Below are positions 26,326-34,349 of a DNA stretch of 64,000 nt, in pieces. The stretch lies in contig NZ_CP094357.1 in NCBI RefSeq assembly GCF_014779555.2, forward strand, positions 124,001-188,000, given 5' to 3'. The notes below the pieces were generated by a model, which was given only the letters and a program-made list of their open reading frames with translations, had not been told where the DNA came from and searched no databases. Within the stretch, counting starts at the first letter, position 1, and every line of letters begins with the position of its first letter. The stretch comes from Lysobacter capsici (GTDB lineage Bacteria; Pseudomonadota; Gammaproteobacteria; Xanthomonadales; Xanthomonadaceae). The position numbers and the translations under genes were made by a program.

Positions 26326-27786
26326 ATGAACTTGAGTCGTTCGATCGTGTTCGCGTTGTCGTTGTCGTTGTGCTTGTCCGTGGCCGCCGGCGCGGCCGAG
26401 CCGCCCAAACCCGCGGCCGCGCCGGCCGCGGCGAAGGCGCCGGCCCAATCGCCGTTCCTGGCCTATGAGCAATCGTTGCTGGCCTTCACCCATGCCGATG
26501 TGGTCGACGGCACCGGCGCGCCGATCCGGCGCGATCAGACCTTGCTGATCGAAAACGGAAAAATCCGCGCGCTGGGCGCGAGCGGACGCATCGCGATTCC
26601 GAAGCACGCGACCGTGATCGATGCGCGCGGCAAGACTTTGTTGCCGGGTCTGGTGATGATGCACGAGCACATGTTCTATCCGACCGGGCACGGCAACTAT
26701 TCGGAAATGGTGCACAGCTTTCCGGCGCTGTATCTGGCCGGCGGCGTGACCACCCTGCGCACCGCCGGCGCGATGCTGCCGTATGCCGATCTCAACATGC
26801 GCGCGCAGATCGCAGCCGGCGCGATCGCCGGGCCGGACATGGACGTGACCGCGCCGCTGCTCAACGGCCCCGGATTGGCGGTGCTGGCGGTCAAGGTGGT
26901 CAACGGCGCGGACGATGCCGAACGCGCGGTGAGTTACTGGGCCGACGAAGGCGTGGATTCGTACAAGGCCTACATGCACATCCGCCGCGATGAGCTGCAA
27001 CGCATCATCGAAGTCGCGCACCGGCGTTCGCGCAAGGTCACCGCGCACCTGTGTTCGGTGACTTTCGCCGAAGCCTCGGCGATGGGCATCGACAATCTTG
27101 AACACGGCTTCGCGTTCGCCTCGGACTTCGTGACCGACAAGCAGGCCGATGCCTGCCCGGCCGCGATCACCCGTTCGCTCGCCGATCTCGATGTGGATTC
27201 GCCGCGGATGCGCGCGCTGATCGATCTGCTGGTCGCGCGCAAGGTCGCGCTGACCTCGACCCTGCCGGTGTTCGAGACCCTGGTGGCGCAGCGGCCCAAG
27301 GTGCCCGAGGCGGTGCTGTCGCTGCTGTTGCCGGAAGTGCGCGAGCAGTACGAGGCGGGTTGGGCAGCGATGCAGGCCAAGCCGGCGGATTGGGAATGGG
27401 TGCGCTTGTTTCCCAAGCTCGGCCAGTGGGAGAAGCGCTTTGTCGACGCCGGCGGATTGTTGCTGGCCGGCACCGACCCGACCGGTTACGGCGGGGTGAT
27501 TCCTGGCTATGCGAGCAAGCGTCAGATCCAGTTGATGATCGAGGCCGGTTTCACGTTCGAACAGGCGGTGCGGGTGGCGAGCTTGAACGGCGCGCGCTAT
27601 CTGGGTCGCGATGCGAGCATCGGCAGCCTGGAAGTGGGCAAGCGCGCGGACGTGGTGATGATCGATGGCGATCCGACCCGCGATGCCGGCGCGATCGAGC
27701 GGATGCCGTTGGTGTTCAAGGAAGGCAAGGGCTACAGGACCGACGCGATCTTCGAGGCGATGCAGGGGAAGGTGGGCTTGCATTGA
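26326..27786 (+). CDS. Secreted amidohydrolase (metal-dependent)
   Basis: A 486-residue amidohydrolase-superfamily enzyme (imidazolonepropionase/prolidase-like group) exported by a signal peptide (about 1-25). Domain order: a short N-terminal beta-domain (FTHADVVDGTGAPI, about 49-62), then the TIM barrel with the metal motif in GLVMMHEHMF (HxH at about 112-114), KAYMH (Lys candidate, about 209-213), HLCS (His), NLEHGFAF (His) and the Asp of AGTDPTG (about 384). A C-terminal beta-domain follows (LEVGKRADVVMIDGDP). ATG 26326 has GGGGAG six bases upstream. A peptide or cyclic-amide substrate is likely but not determinable. Confidence 0.87.
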   Translation: MNLSRSIVFALSLSLCLSVAAGAAEPPKPAAAPAAAKAPAQSPFLAYEQSLLAFTHADVVDGTGAPIRRDQTLLIENGKIRALGASGRIAIPKHATVIDARGKTLLPGLVMMHEHMFYPTGHGNYSEMVHSFPALYLAGGVTTLRTAGAMLPYADLNMRAQIAAGAIAGPDMDVTAPLLNGPGLAVLAVKVVNGADDAERAVSYWADEGVDSYKAYMHIRRDELQRIIEVAHRRSRKVTAHLCSVTFAEASAMGIDNLEHGFAFASDFVTDKQADACPAAITRSLADLDVDSPRMRALIDLLVARKVALTSTLPVFETLVAQRPKVPEAVLSLLLPEVREQYEAGWAAMQAKPADWEWVRLFPKLGQWEKRFVDAGGLLLAGTDPTGYGGVIPGYASKRQIQLMIEAGFTFEQAVRVASLNGARYLGRDASIGSLEVGKRADVVMIDGDPTRDAGAIERMPLVFKEGKGYRTDAIFEAMQGKVGLH

Positions 27787-27881
27787 TCGCGCTTGGTCTG
27801 TCGTTACCGCGACTATTCGTGGGCGCGCAGAGTAGTGGTGCGTTCGTAATGTCGATAACGTTGTTCGGACAGGCGCATTGG

Positions 27882-28640
27882 ATTGCCCCCTTTGAAAAAG
27901 GGGCGGGCGCCCGGCGTTTATTCGGTAGCGAGGTGGGCGTTTGCGGCGCGGGGGATTTGCTTTTTTCCGGGCTGTTGCTGCGATCTGAGCGAAAAGCGAA
28001 TCCCCCTGCCCCCCTTTTCCAAAGGGGGGGGACAGCAAAAGCGCGTGCGTTACTTCATCCCTGATGTCTCACCGCCGACATCGCCGACCCCACCGACATC
28101 GCCGACATCGCCGACACCATCGGTACTGTCATAGCCGTCGTTGTCGCATGCAGACAGCACGCGCAATCACATAGCCCACTTTGGAAAAGGGGGCGAGCGC
28201 CCGGCGCAAGTTCGAAGCGAGATCGTCTGCATAGCGCGGGGGGATTCGCTTTTCGCTGGGATGTCGCAGCGATTTGAGCGAAAAGCGAATCCCCCCTGCC
28301 CCCTTTTCCAAAGGGGGGAACAGCAAAAGCGCGTGCGTTACTTCATCGCTGATGTCTCACCGCCGACATCGCCGACCCCACCGACATCGCCGACACCGTC
28401 GATGCCATCGATGCCGTCGATGCCGTCGATGCCGTCATAGTCGTCGTTGTCGCATGCAGACGGCACGCGCAATCACATAGCCCACTTTGGAAAAGGGGGC
28501 GAGCGCCCTGCGTAAGCTCGAAGCGAGATCGTATGGATCGCGCGGGGGATTCGCTTTTCGCTGGGATGTCGCAGCGATTTGAGCGAAAAGCGAATCCCCA
28601 CAGCCCCCCTTTTTCAAAGGGGGGAACAGCACGAGCAGGT
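27882..28640. repeat. Three tandem copies of a ~300-bp palindrome-bearing repeat
   Basis: The 913-base gap between the amidohydrolase and nagA is mostly a tandem array with a period close to 306 bases: copies at about 27882-28167, 28168-28473 and 28474-28635 (last partial). Each copy begins with an ACTTT/GAAAAGGGGGCGAGCG edge, runs through GGGGGATTCGCTTTT and its inverse AAAAGCGAATCCCCC, and ends with CCCCTTTTCCAAAGGGG. Copies 1 and 2 add short tracts of GCCGACATC- and GCCGTCGAT-type nonamers that differ in number. Small open frames within it are repeat-derived and unlikely to be genes. Confidence 0.85.
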
Positions 28641-28699
28641 GTTGCAATGCGCGGGATTTCAACGAGCAACGGCTTGAACGATCGCGCGACGCGAAGCGC

Positions 28700-29845
28700 T
28701 CAGCGCAAGCCGCCGATCCAGCTACCGGTCACCCGCAAACCATCGTCCAACGCCACCAGATCGGCGCGATACCCCGGCGCGATGCGGCCGAGTTCGTGGC
28801 CCAGGCCGATGAAGTCGGCCGGGTAGGCCGAGGCCATGCGGCAGGCTTCGTCCAGCGGCAGGCCGAGCCGCTGCACGGTGTTGCGCACCGCGGTCGCCAT
28901 GTCGAGCGCGGAGCCGGCGAGGGTGCCGTCGGCGGTGGTGCATTTGCCGTTGCGGCAGGTCATGGTCTGGCCGTACAGCGTGAAGTCGTCCTGCTCGCCG
29001 CCGACCGGCGGCATCGCGTCGGTGACCAGGAGGATCTTGCCGCGCGGTTTGGCCGCGATGGCGATGCGCAACGAGGCGTCGTGGACGTGTTCGCCGTCGA
29101 CGATCACCCCGCACCACGCGTTCGGATCTTCGATGCACGCGCCCACGCCGCCGGGTTCGCGGCTGCCGAGCGGGGTCATCGCGTTGAACAGATGGGTCAC
29201 GCCGCTGACGCCATGAGCGAACGCGTCGCGCAGACGGTCGTAATCGGCGGCGGTGTGGCCGGCGCTGAGCACCACGCCGCGCGCGGCCAACGCCTGCAAG
29301 GTGGCGTTGTCGAAACGCTCCGGCGCCAGGGTCAGCAGGGTCTTGCCGACCTCGAGCGAGGCGATCTGATCGAGTTCGGCCTCGCTGGGCGTGTGAAACT
29401 TGTCGGGGTTGTGCACGCCCTTGCGCGCGGCGGCCAGGTACGGCCCTTCCAGGTGGATGCCGAGAATGCCGGGCACGTTCTGCGCGATCGCCTCGCGCAC
29501 CGCGTCGATCGCGCGCAGCATCACCGACACGTCGTCGCTGATCAGGGTCGGCAGCATCCCGGTGGTGCCGAAGCGGCGGTGCGCCTGGGCGATGCGGCGC
29601 AGGCCGTCGACATCCGGCGCATCGTTGAACAACACATCGCCGCCGCCGTTGACTTGCGTGTCGATGAAGCCGGGCACGAGGTACTGACCGCGCAGATCCA
29701 CGACCTCGACGCCGTTCGGGGCGGGCCCCGGCAACACCGCGACGATATGCCCGTCCTCGACGATGACGCTCAGATCCGATTCGAACCCGCGTTCGCTCAG
29801 AACGCGGCCGTTGACGAAGGCGAGGGCGCCGGCGGTGACGGACAT
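28700..29845 (-). CDS. nagA: N-acetylglucosamine-6-phosphate deacetylase
   Basis: Removes acetate from GlcNAc-6-phosphate to give glucosamine-6-phosphate, the first committed step of amino-sugar catabolism; cytosolic. The 381-residue product is of normal length. Key motifs: PGFIDTQVNGGG (about 55-66), HLEGPYL with the metal-binding Glu (about 127-133), LSAGHTAA (His, about 192), THLFNAMTPL (His, about 212-221) and VTDAMPP with the catalytic Asp (about 267-273). Last gene of the regulator-nagB-II-nagA operon; it starts 13 bases after the nagB-II stop. Confidence 0.95.
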   Translation of the reverse strand: MSVTAGALAFVNGRVLSERGFESDLSVIVEDGHIVAVLPGPAPNGVEVVDLRGQYLVPGFIDTQVNGGGDVLFNDAPDVDGLRRIAQAHRRFGTTGMLPTLISDDVSVMLRAIDAVREAIAQNVPGILGIHLEGPYLAAARKGVHNPDKFHTPSEAELDQIASLEVGKTLLTLAPERFDNATLQALAARGVVLSAGHTAADYDRLRDAFAHGVSGVTHLFNAMTPLGSREPGGVGACIEDPNAWCGVIVDGEHVHDASLRIAIAAKPRGKILLVTDAMPPVGGEQDDFTLYGQTMTCRNGKCTTADGTLAGSALDMATAVRNTVQRLGLPLDEACRMASAYPADFIGLGHELGRIAPGYRADLVALDDGLRVTGSWIGGLR

Positions 29846-29858
29846 GGCGATGCGTTCC

Positions 29859-30908
29859 TCAGACCGTCTCGGTGACTTTGTTGAGATGCGGCGGCAGATC
29901 CGGGTTGTAGCCGCGCGCCACCGCGAGCGCGTTGACCGCCTGGTAGAAGCTCGCCACGGTGATCAGCGGCGTCATCGCCGGATGCGAGGAACGCGCCAGC
30001 GGCAAGGCGTCGCCGCCGTGGATGCCCGGCGCGGCCAGCCACACCGGCGCGCCGCGCGCGCGGAACTCGCGCGCGACCGCGACCGTGCCGTCGCCGGTGC
30101 CGTCGTCCTGGGCGAAGGCGAGCACCGGAAAACCGGGGCCGACGATCGCCATCGGCCCGTGCTTGACCTCGGCGCTGCTGAAAGCCTCGGCGTGCAGGCC
30201 GCAGGTTTCCTTGAACTTGAGCGCGGCTTCCTGCGCCGCGCCCAGGCCCAGACCGCGGCCGATCACGAACAGATTGCGCGCATCGGTCAGGCCTTCGACC
30301 AGCGGCGACCAATCCTGCCGCGAGGCTTCGCGCAGCGCATCGGGCAAGGCATGCACGGCGTTGAACAGCGCCGCGTCGTTGCTCCAGCGCGCGGTCAGCT
30401 GCAGCAGCGCGGCCAGCGAGCACAGATAACTCTTGGTCGCCGCGACGCTGGTTTCCGGGCCGGCGTGCAGGCCCAGCACGGTGTCGGCCAGCTGCGCCAA
30501 CGGCGAATCGATCACGTTGACCAGCGCGACCACATACGCGCCGGCGGCTTTGGCGATCTCGGCGTTGCGCAGCAAATCCGGACTCTTGCCCGACTGCGAG
30601 ATCGCCACGAACAGCGCGCCTTCAAGCTTGGGCCGGATCGCATACACCGAACCCACCGACGGCGAGGCCGACGCGGTGACCAGGCCCAGCTGAGTTTCGA
30701 ACAGGTATTTGCCGTAGGTCGCGGCGTGATCGGAGCTGCCGCGCGCGCAGGTCACGATGAAGCGCGGCGGTTGTTTCTGCAGGCGTTGCGCCAGATCGTC
30801 GACGCTGTCGGCGTTGGCGGCGAATTGGCGCGCGACCGCGTCGCCGGCTTCGTGCGCCTCGGCGTACATGCGGGTGCTCGTCGGGTCCAGCAGGGTGTGG
30901 GTGCTCAC
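29859..30908 (-). CDS. nagB-II: SIS-domain glucosamine-6-phosphate deaminase (NagB-II type)
   Basis: Converts glucosamine-6-phosphate to fructose-6-phosphate plus ammonia. It belongs to the SIS-domain NagB-II family (related to the GlmS isomerase half), not classic NagB. The 349-residue chain has two SIS domains: about 35-165 (CARGSSDHAATYGK, ISQSGKSPD) and about 200-330 (IGRGLGLGAAQEAALKFKE, AEVKHGP). The C-terminal KVTETV tail is typical (KVTxTx ends GlmS as well). It overlaps the upstream regulator gene by four bases. No glutaminase domain, so it is not GlmS. Together with nagA it feeds chitin sugar into glycolysis and the ED route. Confidence 0.92.
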   Translation of the reverse strand: MSTHTLLDPTSTRMYAEAHEAGDAVARQFAANADSVDDLAQRLQKQPPRFIVTCARGSSDHAATYGKYLFETQLGLVTASASPSVGSVYAIRPKLEGALFVAISQSGKSPDLLRNAEIAKAAGAYVVALVNVIDSPLAQLADTVLGLHAGPETSVAATKSYLCSLAALLQLTARWSNDAALFNAVHALPDALREASRQDWSPLVEGLTDARNLFVIGRGLGLGAAQEAALKFKETCGLHAEAFSSAEVKHGPMAIVGPGFPVLAFAQDDGTGDGTVAVAREFRARGAPVWLAAPGIHGGDALPLARSSHPAMTPLITVASFYQAVNALAVARGYNPDLPPHLNKVTETV

Positions 30909-31657
30909 GGCGTGGGTTCGCTCTGCAGTTCGGCGACGAAGTCGTAAGCGTCGCCACGGTAGAAGGATCGGGTGAACTCGACGACACGACCGTCGTCGAG
31001 AAAAGTGCGGCGTTCGATGAACAATCCCGGTGCGCCTTCGGGCAGATTCATCAGCCGCGCCTGTTCGGCGTCGAAGGCGATCGCGCGCAGCCGTTGCAGG
31101 GCGCGCGCGGGGCGGATGTCGAGTTTGGCGAAGGCTTCGTACAGCGAGTTTTCGACCAGGGCCGGATCGGGCAGCACCGCCAGCGGCACCACCGTGCGCT
31201 CCAGCGCGAGCGCCACGCCGTCGGCGGTGCGCAGGCGGTAATAGCGGATCACCGCCGCGCCCGGCGACAGGTTCAGCGCCATCGCTTCTTCCGGGGTGAC
31301 CTCGCCGACGCCGCGTTCGAGGAAGGTCGAGCGCGGATCGAGCCCGCGCGCGCGCAGGTCGTCGGTGAAGCTGGTCAGGCGCGAGAACGATTTGACGATG
31401 CGTTCGGCGACGAAGGTGCCGGCGCCCTGGCGCTGCACCAGCAGCCCGTCGGCGACCAGGCCGGCGATGGCCTTGCGCACGGTCACCCGCGACAGGTCGA
31501 GCAGCTTGCCGAGCTCGCGTTCGCCGGGCAGGGCCTGGCCGGCGGTCAGTTCGCCGTTGTCGATCGCGTGCTGCAGGGTCCGGCGCAGGTGTTGATAGGC
31601 CGGTGCGCGGCGCGCGTCGGTCTGGCGGCGGAACTCGCTTTGCAAATAGGACTGCAT
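30905..31657 (-). CDS. GntR/HutC-family repressor of the nag operon
   Basis: A 250-residue transcription factor. The N-terminal winged helix (about 12-78) contains the GntR recognition helix region LPGERELGKLLDLSRVTVRKA and the wing QRQGAGTFV. The C-terminal UTRA effector domain (about 95-245, e.g. ALALERTVVPLAVLP and ERRTFLDDGRVVEF) should bind a phosphosugar such as GlcN-6-P or GlcNAc-6-P. ATG 31657 is chosen because the upstream frame enters the operator region. It is the first gene of the operon with nagB-II and nagA. TGGTAT boxes lie just upstream, consistent with autorepression and perhaps control of the divergent zwf. Confidence 0.9.
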   Translation of the reverse strand: MQSYLQSEFRRQTDARRAPAYQHLRRTLQHAIDNGELTAGQALPGERELGKLLDLSRVTVRKAIAGLVADGLLVQRQGAGTFVAERIVKSFSRLTSFTDDLRARGLDPRSTFLERGVGEVTPEEAMALNLSPGAAVIRYYRLRTADGVALALERTVVPLAVLPDPALVENSLYEAFAKLDIRPARALQRLRAIAFDAEQARLMNLPEGAPGLFIERRTFLDDGRVVEFTRSFYRGDAYDFVAELQSEPTP

Positions 31658-31661
31658 GGTA

Positions 31662-31777
31662 AAAAGATACCAGTCGTAGACCACTGGCGGCAACAAAGCC
31701 GTGATAAACCTAGATAAATCGTTGATTTATTGTCTATTTGTCGAAGTGGTATCTTACTGGTATCTTTACTGGTATGG
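31662..31777. promoter_or_regulatory. Operator cluster between the nag operon and zwf
   Basis: The 148-base divergent gap carries TGGTAT three times in direct orientation at 31747, 31758 and 31770 (11- and 12-base spacing, one helical turn). An inverted copy occurs at 31667-31672 inside AAAAGATACCAGT, the exact reverse complement of the box at 31756-31768. TGGT half-sites are usual for HutC-type GntR regulators; the local regulator is the best candidate binder. The boxes sit 30-60 bases before zwf and five bases before the regulator ATG. Confidence 0.6.
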
Positions 31778-31805
31778 TTAAACCCAGACCTGTCCGAGCC
31801 CGTCC

Positions 31806-33323
31806 ATGAGCGTCTACACCGTGCCGAACACCTCCCAAGCGCCGCATCTCGCCCCGTTGGCCCCGTTCGACCTGGTGATCTTCGGCGGCACCGGCGACCT
31901 GGCCCTGCGCAAGCTGCTGCCGGCGTTGTTCCACCGTTATGCCGACGGCCAGATCGTCGCCGGCACCCGCATCGTCGCGATCGCCCGCGACACCCAGAGC
32001 GACACGGACTACCGCGGCCGGGTGCGCGAGGCGCTGGCCAAGTTCGCCAATCTCGATGCGCGCGAGTCGGCCGCGATCGACGGGTTTCTGGATCTGCTGC
32101 TGTACCGCCGGCTCGACCTGAGTTCGGACGGCGGCTGGCCGGAGTTCGCGGCCGAGTTCAGCGGCGACGAACGGGTGCGGGTGTTCTACCTCGCGGTCGG
32201 CCCGGACCTGTTCGGCATCGTCGGCGACCGTTTGCAGTCGCACGGGCTGGTCGGGCCGAAGACCCGGGTGGTGGTCGAAAAGCCGCTCGGCAAGGACGGC
32301 GCCAGCGCGAATGCGATCAACGATGCGCTGGGCCGGGTGTTCAATGAGACCCAGATCTTCCGCATCGACCATTACCTGGGCAAGGAAACGGTGCAGAACC
32401 TCACCGCGCTGCGCTTCGGCAATGCGCTGTTCGAGCCGCTGTGGAAGGCCGAGCACATCGACCACGTGCAGATCACCGTGGCCGAAACGGTGGGCGTGGA
32501 ATCGCGCGCGCCGTACTACGACAAATCCGGCGCGCTGCGCGACATGGTCCAGAACCATCTGCTGCAGCTGCTGTGTCTGGTCGCGATGGAGCCGCCGTCC
32601 TCGCTTGCCGCCGATGCGATCCGCGACGAAAAATTGAAGGTGCTGCGCGCGCTGCGCCCGATCGTCAACGGCAACGCGGCGCAATCCACCGTGCGCGGCC
32701 AGTACAAGGCCGGCGCGGTCGACGGCGCCGCGGTGCCGGGTTATGCGCAGGAACTCGGCGCGCAGTCGCTCACCGAAACCTTCGTCGCGATCAAGGCCGA
32801 AGTGAAGAACTGGCGCTGGGCCGGCGTGCCGTTCTACCTGCGCACCGGCAAGCGCCTGGGCGAGCGGGTGTCGGAGATCGTGGTGACCTTCCGCCAGGTG
32901 CCGCATTCGATCTTCGAAGAACTGACCGAACAGGACCCGTCCAGCCGCCTGGCGCCGAACAAGCTGGTGCTGCGCCTGCAGCCCGATGAAGGCGTGAAGC
33001 TGTGGCTGATGAACAAGGTGCCCGGCCCCGGCGGCCTGCGCCTGCGCCACGTGCCGCTGGACATGAGTTTCGCCGCGGCGTTCGGCGGCCGTCAGGCCGA
33101 CGCGTACGAGCGTCTGCTGATGGACGTGGTGCGCGGCAATCCGATGTTGTTCATGCGCCGCGACGAAGTCGACGCGGCCTGGAAGTGGATCGATCCGATC
33201 CGCGCCGCCTGGGCCGCGAGTGCCGACGCGCCGCGTCCCTACACCGCCGGCAGCTGGGGCCCGAGCGCCGCGGTTGCCTTGATTGAACGCGACGGGAGAA
33301 CCTGGCATGAAGATGCAGGCTGA
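31806..33323 (+). CDS. zwf: Glucose-6-phosphate 1-dehydrogenase
   Basis: Oxidises glucose-6-phosphate to 6-phosphogluconolactone with NADP+/NAD+, the entry step of the Entner-Doudoroff route. The 505-residue product has the Rossmann motif FGGTGDLALRKLLPAL (about 26-41), the substrate and catalytic motif RIDHYLGKETVQN (about 186-198, His as base) and VEKPLGKD (about 156-163). Length is normal. No strong ribosome site is seen before ATG 31806. pgl overlaps its 3' end by 17 bases, giving a zwf-pgl unit, with edd following. Divergent from the nag operon across the shared operator cluster. Confidence 0.96.
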   Translation: MSVYTVPNTSQAPHLAPLAPFDLVIFGGTGDLALRKLLPALFHRYADGQIVAGTRIVAIARDTQSDTDYRGRVREALAKFANLDARESAAIDGFLDLLLYRRLDLSSDGGWPEFAAEFSGDERVRVFYLAVGPDLFGIVGDRLQSHGLVGPKTRVVVEKPLGKDGASANAINDALGRVFNETQIFRIDHYLGKETVQNLTALRFGNALFEPLWKAEHIDHVQITVAETVGVESRAPYYDKSGALRDMVQNHLLQLLCLVAMEPPSSLAADAIRDEKLKVLRALRPIVNGNAAQSTVRGQYKAGAVDGAAVPGYAQELGAQSLTETFVAIKAEVKNWRWAGVPFYLRTGKRLGERVSEIVVTFRQVPHSIFEELTEQDPSSRLAPNKLVLRLQPDEGVKLWLMNKVPGPGGLRLRHVPLDMSFAAAFGGRQADAYERLLMDVVRGNPMLFMRRDEVDAAWKWIDPIRAAWAASADAPRPYTAGSWGPSAAVALIERDGRTWHEDAG

Positions 33324-34062
33324 GCGACTGACCGTGATCGAACCCTTGCCGCTGCCCTTGCACGAGCGCCTGTTCGACGACGGCGAACAATTGGCGCAGG
33401 CGCTGGCCAAGCAGGTCGCCGCCGATCTGCGCGGCGCGCTCGCCCGTCACGGCGAAGCGAGCATCGCCTTGTCGGGCGGCAACACGCCGAAACGTTTCTT
33501 CCAGGCGCTGTCGACGCAAACGCTGGATTGGGCGCGGGTGACCGTGCTGCCGATCGACGAGCGCTGGTTGCCGCCGGAGCATCCGCGTTCCAACGAACGC
33601 CTGCTGCGCGAGAACCTGTTGCAGCACAACGCCGCGGTCGCGCGCCTGTTGCCGCTGTACCGGCCGACGGAAACGCCGGAGATGGCGTTGATGCCGGTGC
33701 TGACCAAGATCGCCAACGAAGGCCTGCCGCTGGATGTCGCGGTGCTCGGCATGGGCGACGACGGCCACGTGGCCTCGTTGTTCCCGGACCTGGGTTACGA
33801 CAACCCGGCGCTGCGCGAGATCGGTCTGCAACCGCGCGGCCGCGCGCCGGTGATGTCGGTGCGCACCGCGGCGATGCCCGAGCCGCGCATGACCCTGACC
33901 CTGAGCGCGATCTTCACCGCGCCGGCGCTGTACCTGCATATCGAAGGCGACAAGAAGCGCGCGGTGCTCGATACCGCGCAGCGCGATCCGCGTTGCAGCT
34001 TGCCGATCCGTTCGGTGTTGAGCGGCGCGCCGTCGGCGCCGACGCTTTATTGGAGTCCGTGA
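33307..34062 (+). CDS. pgl: 6-phosphogluconolactonase
   Basis: Hydrolyses 6-phosphogluconolactone to 6-phosphogluconate. This DevB/SOL-type lactonase of 251 residues shows the family motifs SIALSGGNTPKRFF (about 47-60), LPIDERWLPPEHPRSNE (about 80-96) and MGDDGHVASLFPD (about 147-159, with the catalytic His). ATG 33307 lies inside the end of zwf and has GGAGAA seven bases upstream; an ATG eight codons earlier (33283) lacks such a site. It is translationally coupled to zwf. Confidence 0.94.
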   Translation: MKMQAERLTVIEPLPLPLHERLFDDGEQLAQALAKQVAADLRGALARHGEASIALSGGNTPKRFFQALSTQTLDWARVTVLPIDERWLPPEHPRSNERLLRENLLQHNAAVARLLPLYRPTETPEMALMPVLTKIANEGLPLDVAVLGMGDDGHVASLFPDLGYDNPALREIGLQPRGRAPVMSVRTAAMPEPRMTLTLSAIFTAPALYLHIEGDKKRAVLDTAQRDPRCSLPIRSVLSGAPSAPTLYWSP

Positions 34063-34186
34063 TCCGTTCGAATCGAAGATCCGCAATCGTTTCCAAGTGT
34101 TTCATTTGACGCCCGCGACCTGATTGGGTGTCTCGACAGCCAGGCCAGAGTTCCCTCCCCTCCCACTTCGGCCTTTGCTGTCGCCC

Positions 34187-34306
34187 CCTTTCAACAAAGG
34201 GGGCCACGCCGTTTATCGGCGTGGGGGGATTTGCTTTTGCCTTTGCTTCTGCGGAAGGTGTAGGAAGAGCAAATCCCCCTAACCCCGCTTTTTCGAAGGG
34301 GGGAAC
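34187..34306. repeat. CCCCCTTT/AAAGGGGG composite palindrome between pgl and edd
   Basis: An outer hairpin edge (GCCCCCTTTCAACAAAGGGGGC at 34186-34207), a GGGGGGATTTGCTTTTGC arm and its inverse GAGCAAATCCCC (about 34266), and a closing GGGGGG at about 34298. The unit occupies most of the 287-base gap inside the ED gene run and may attenuate read-through from zwf-pgl to edd. Confidence 0.8.
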
Positions 34307-34349
34307 TGTTCGGCCTCTTCGGAAGGGGCCTCGCACCGAACGAGTAAAC

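Noticed and set aside
27883-28669. Open frames of 60-110 codons in the 306-bp tandem array
   Set aside because: Their sequence (PTSPTPPTSPT, SMPSMPSMPS) is a direct translation of short repeats and recurs in every copy; no start signals.
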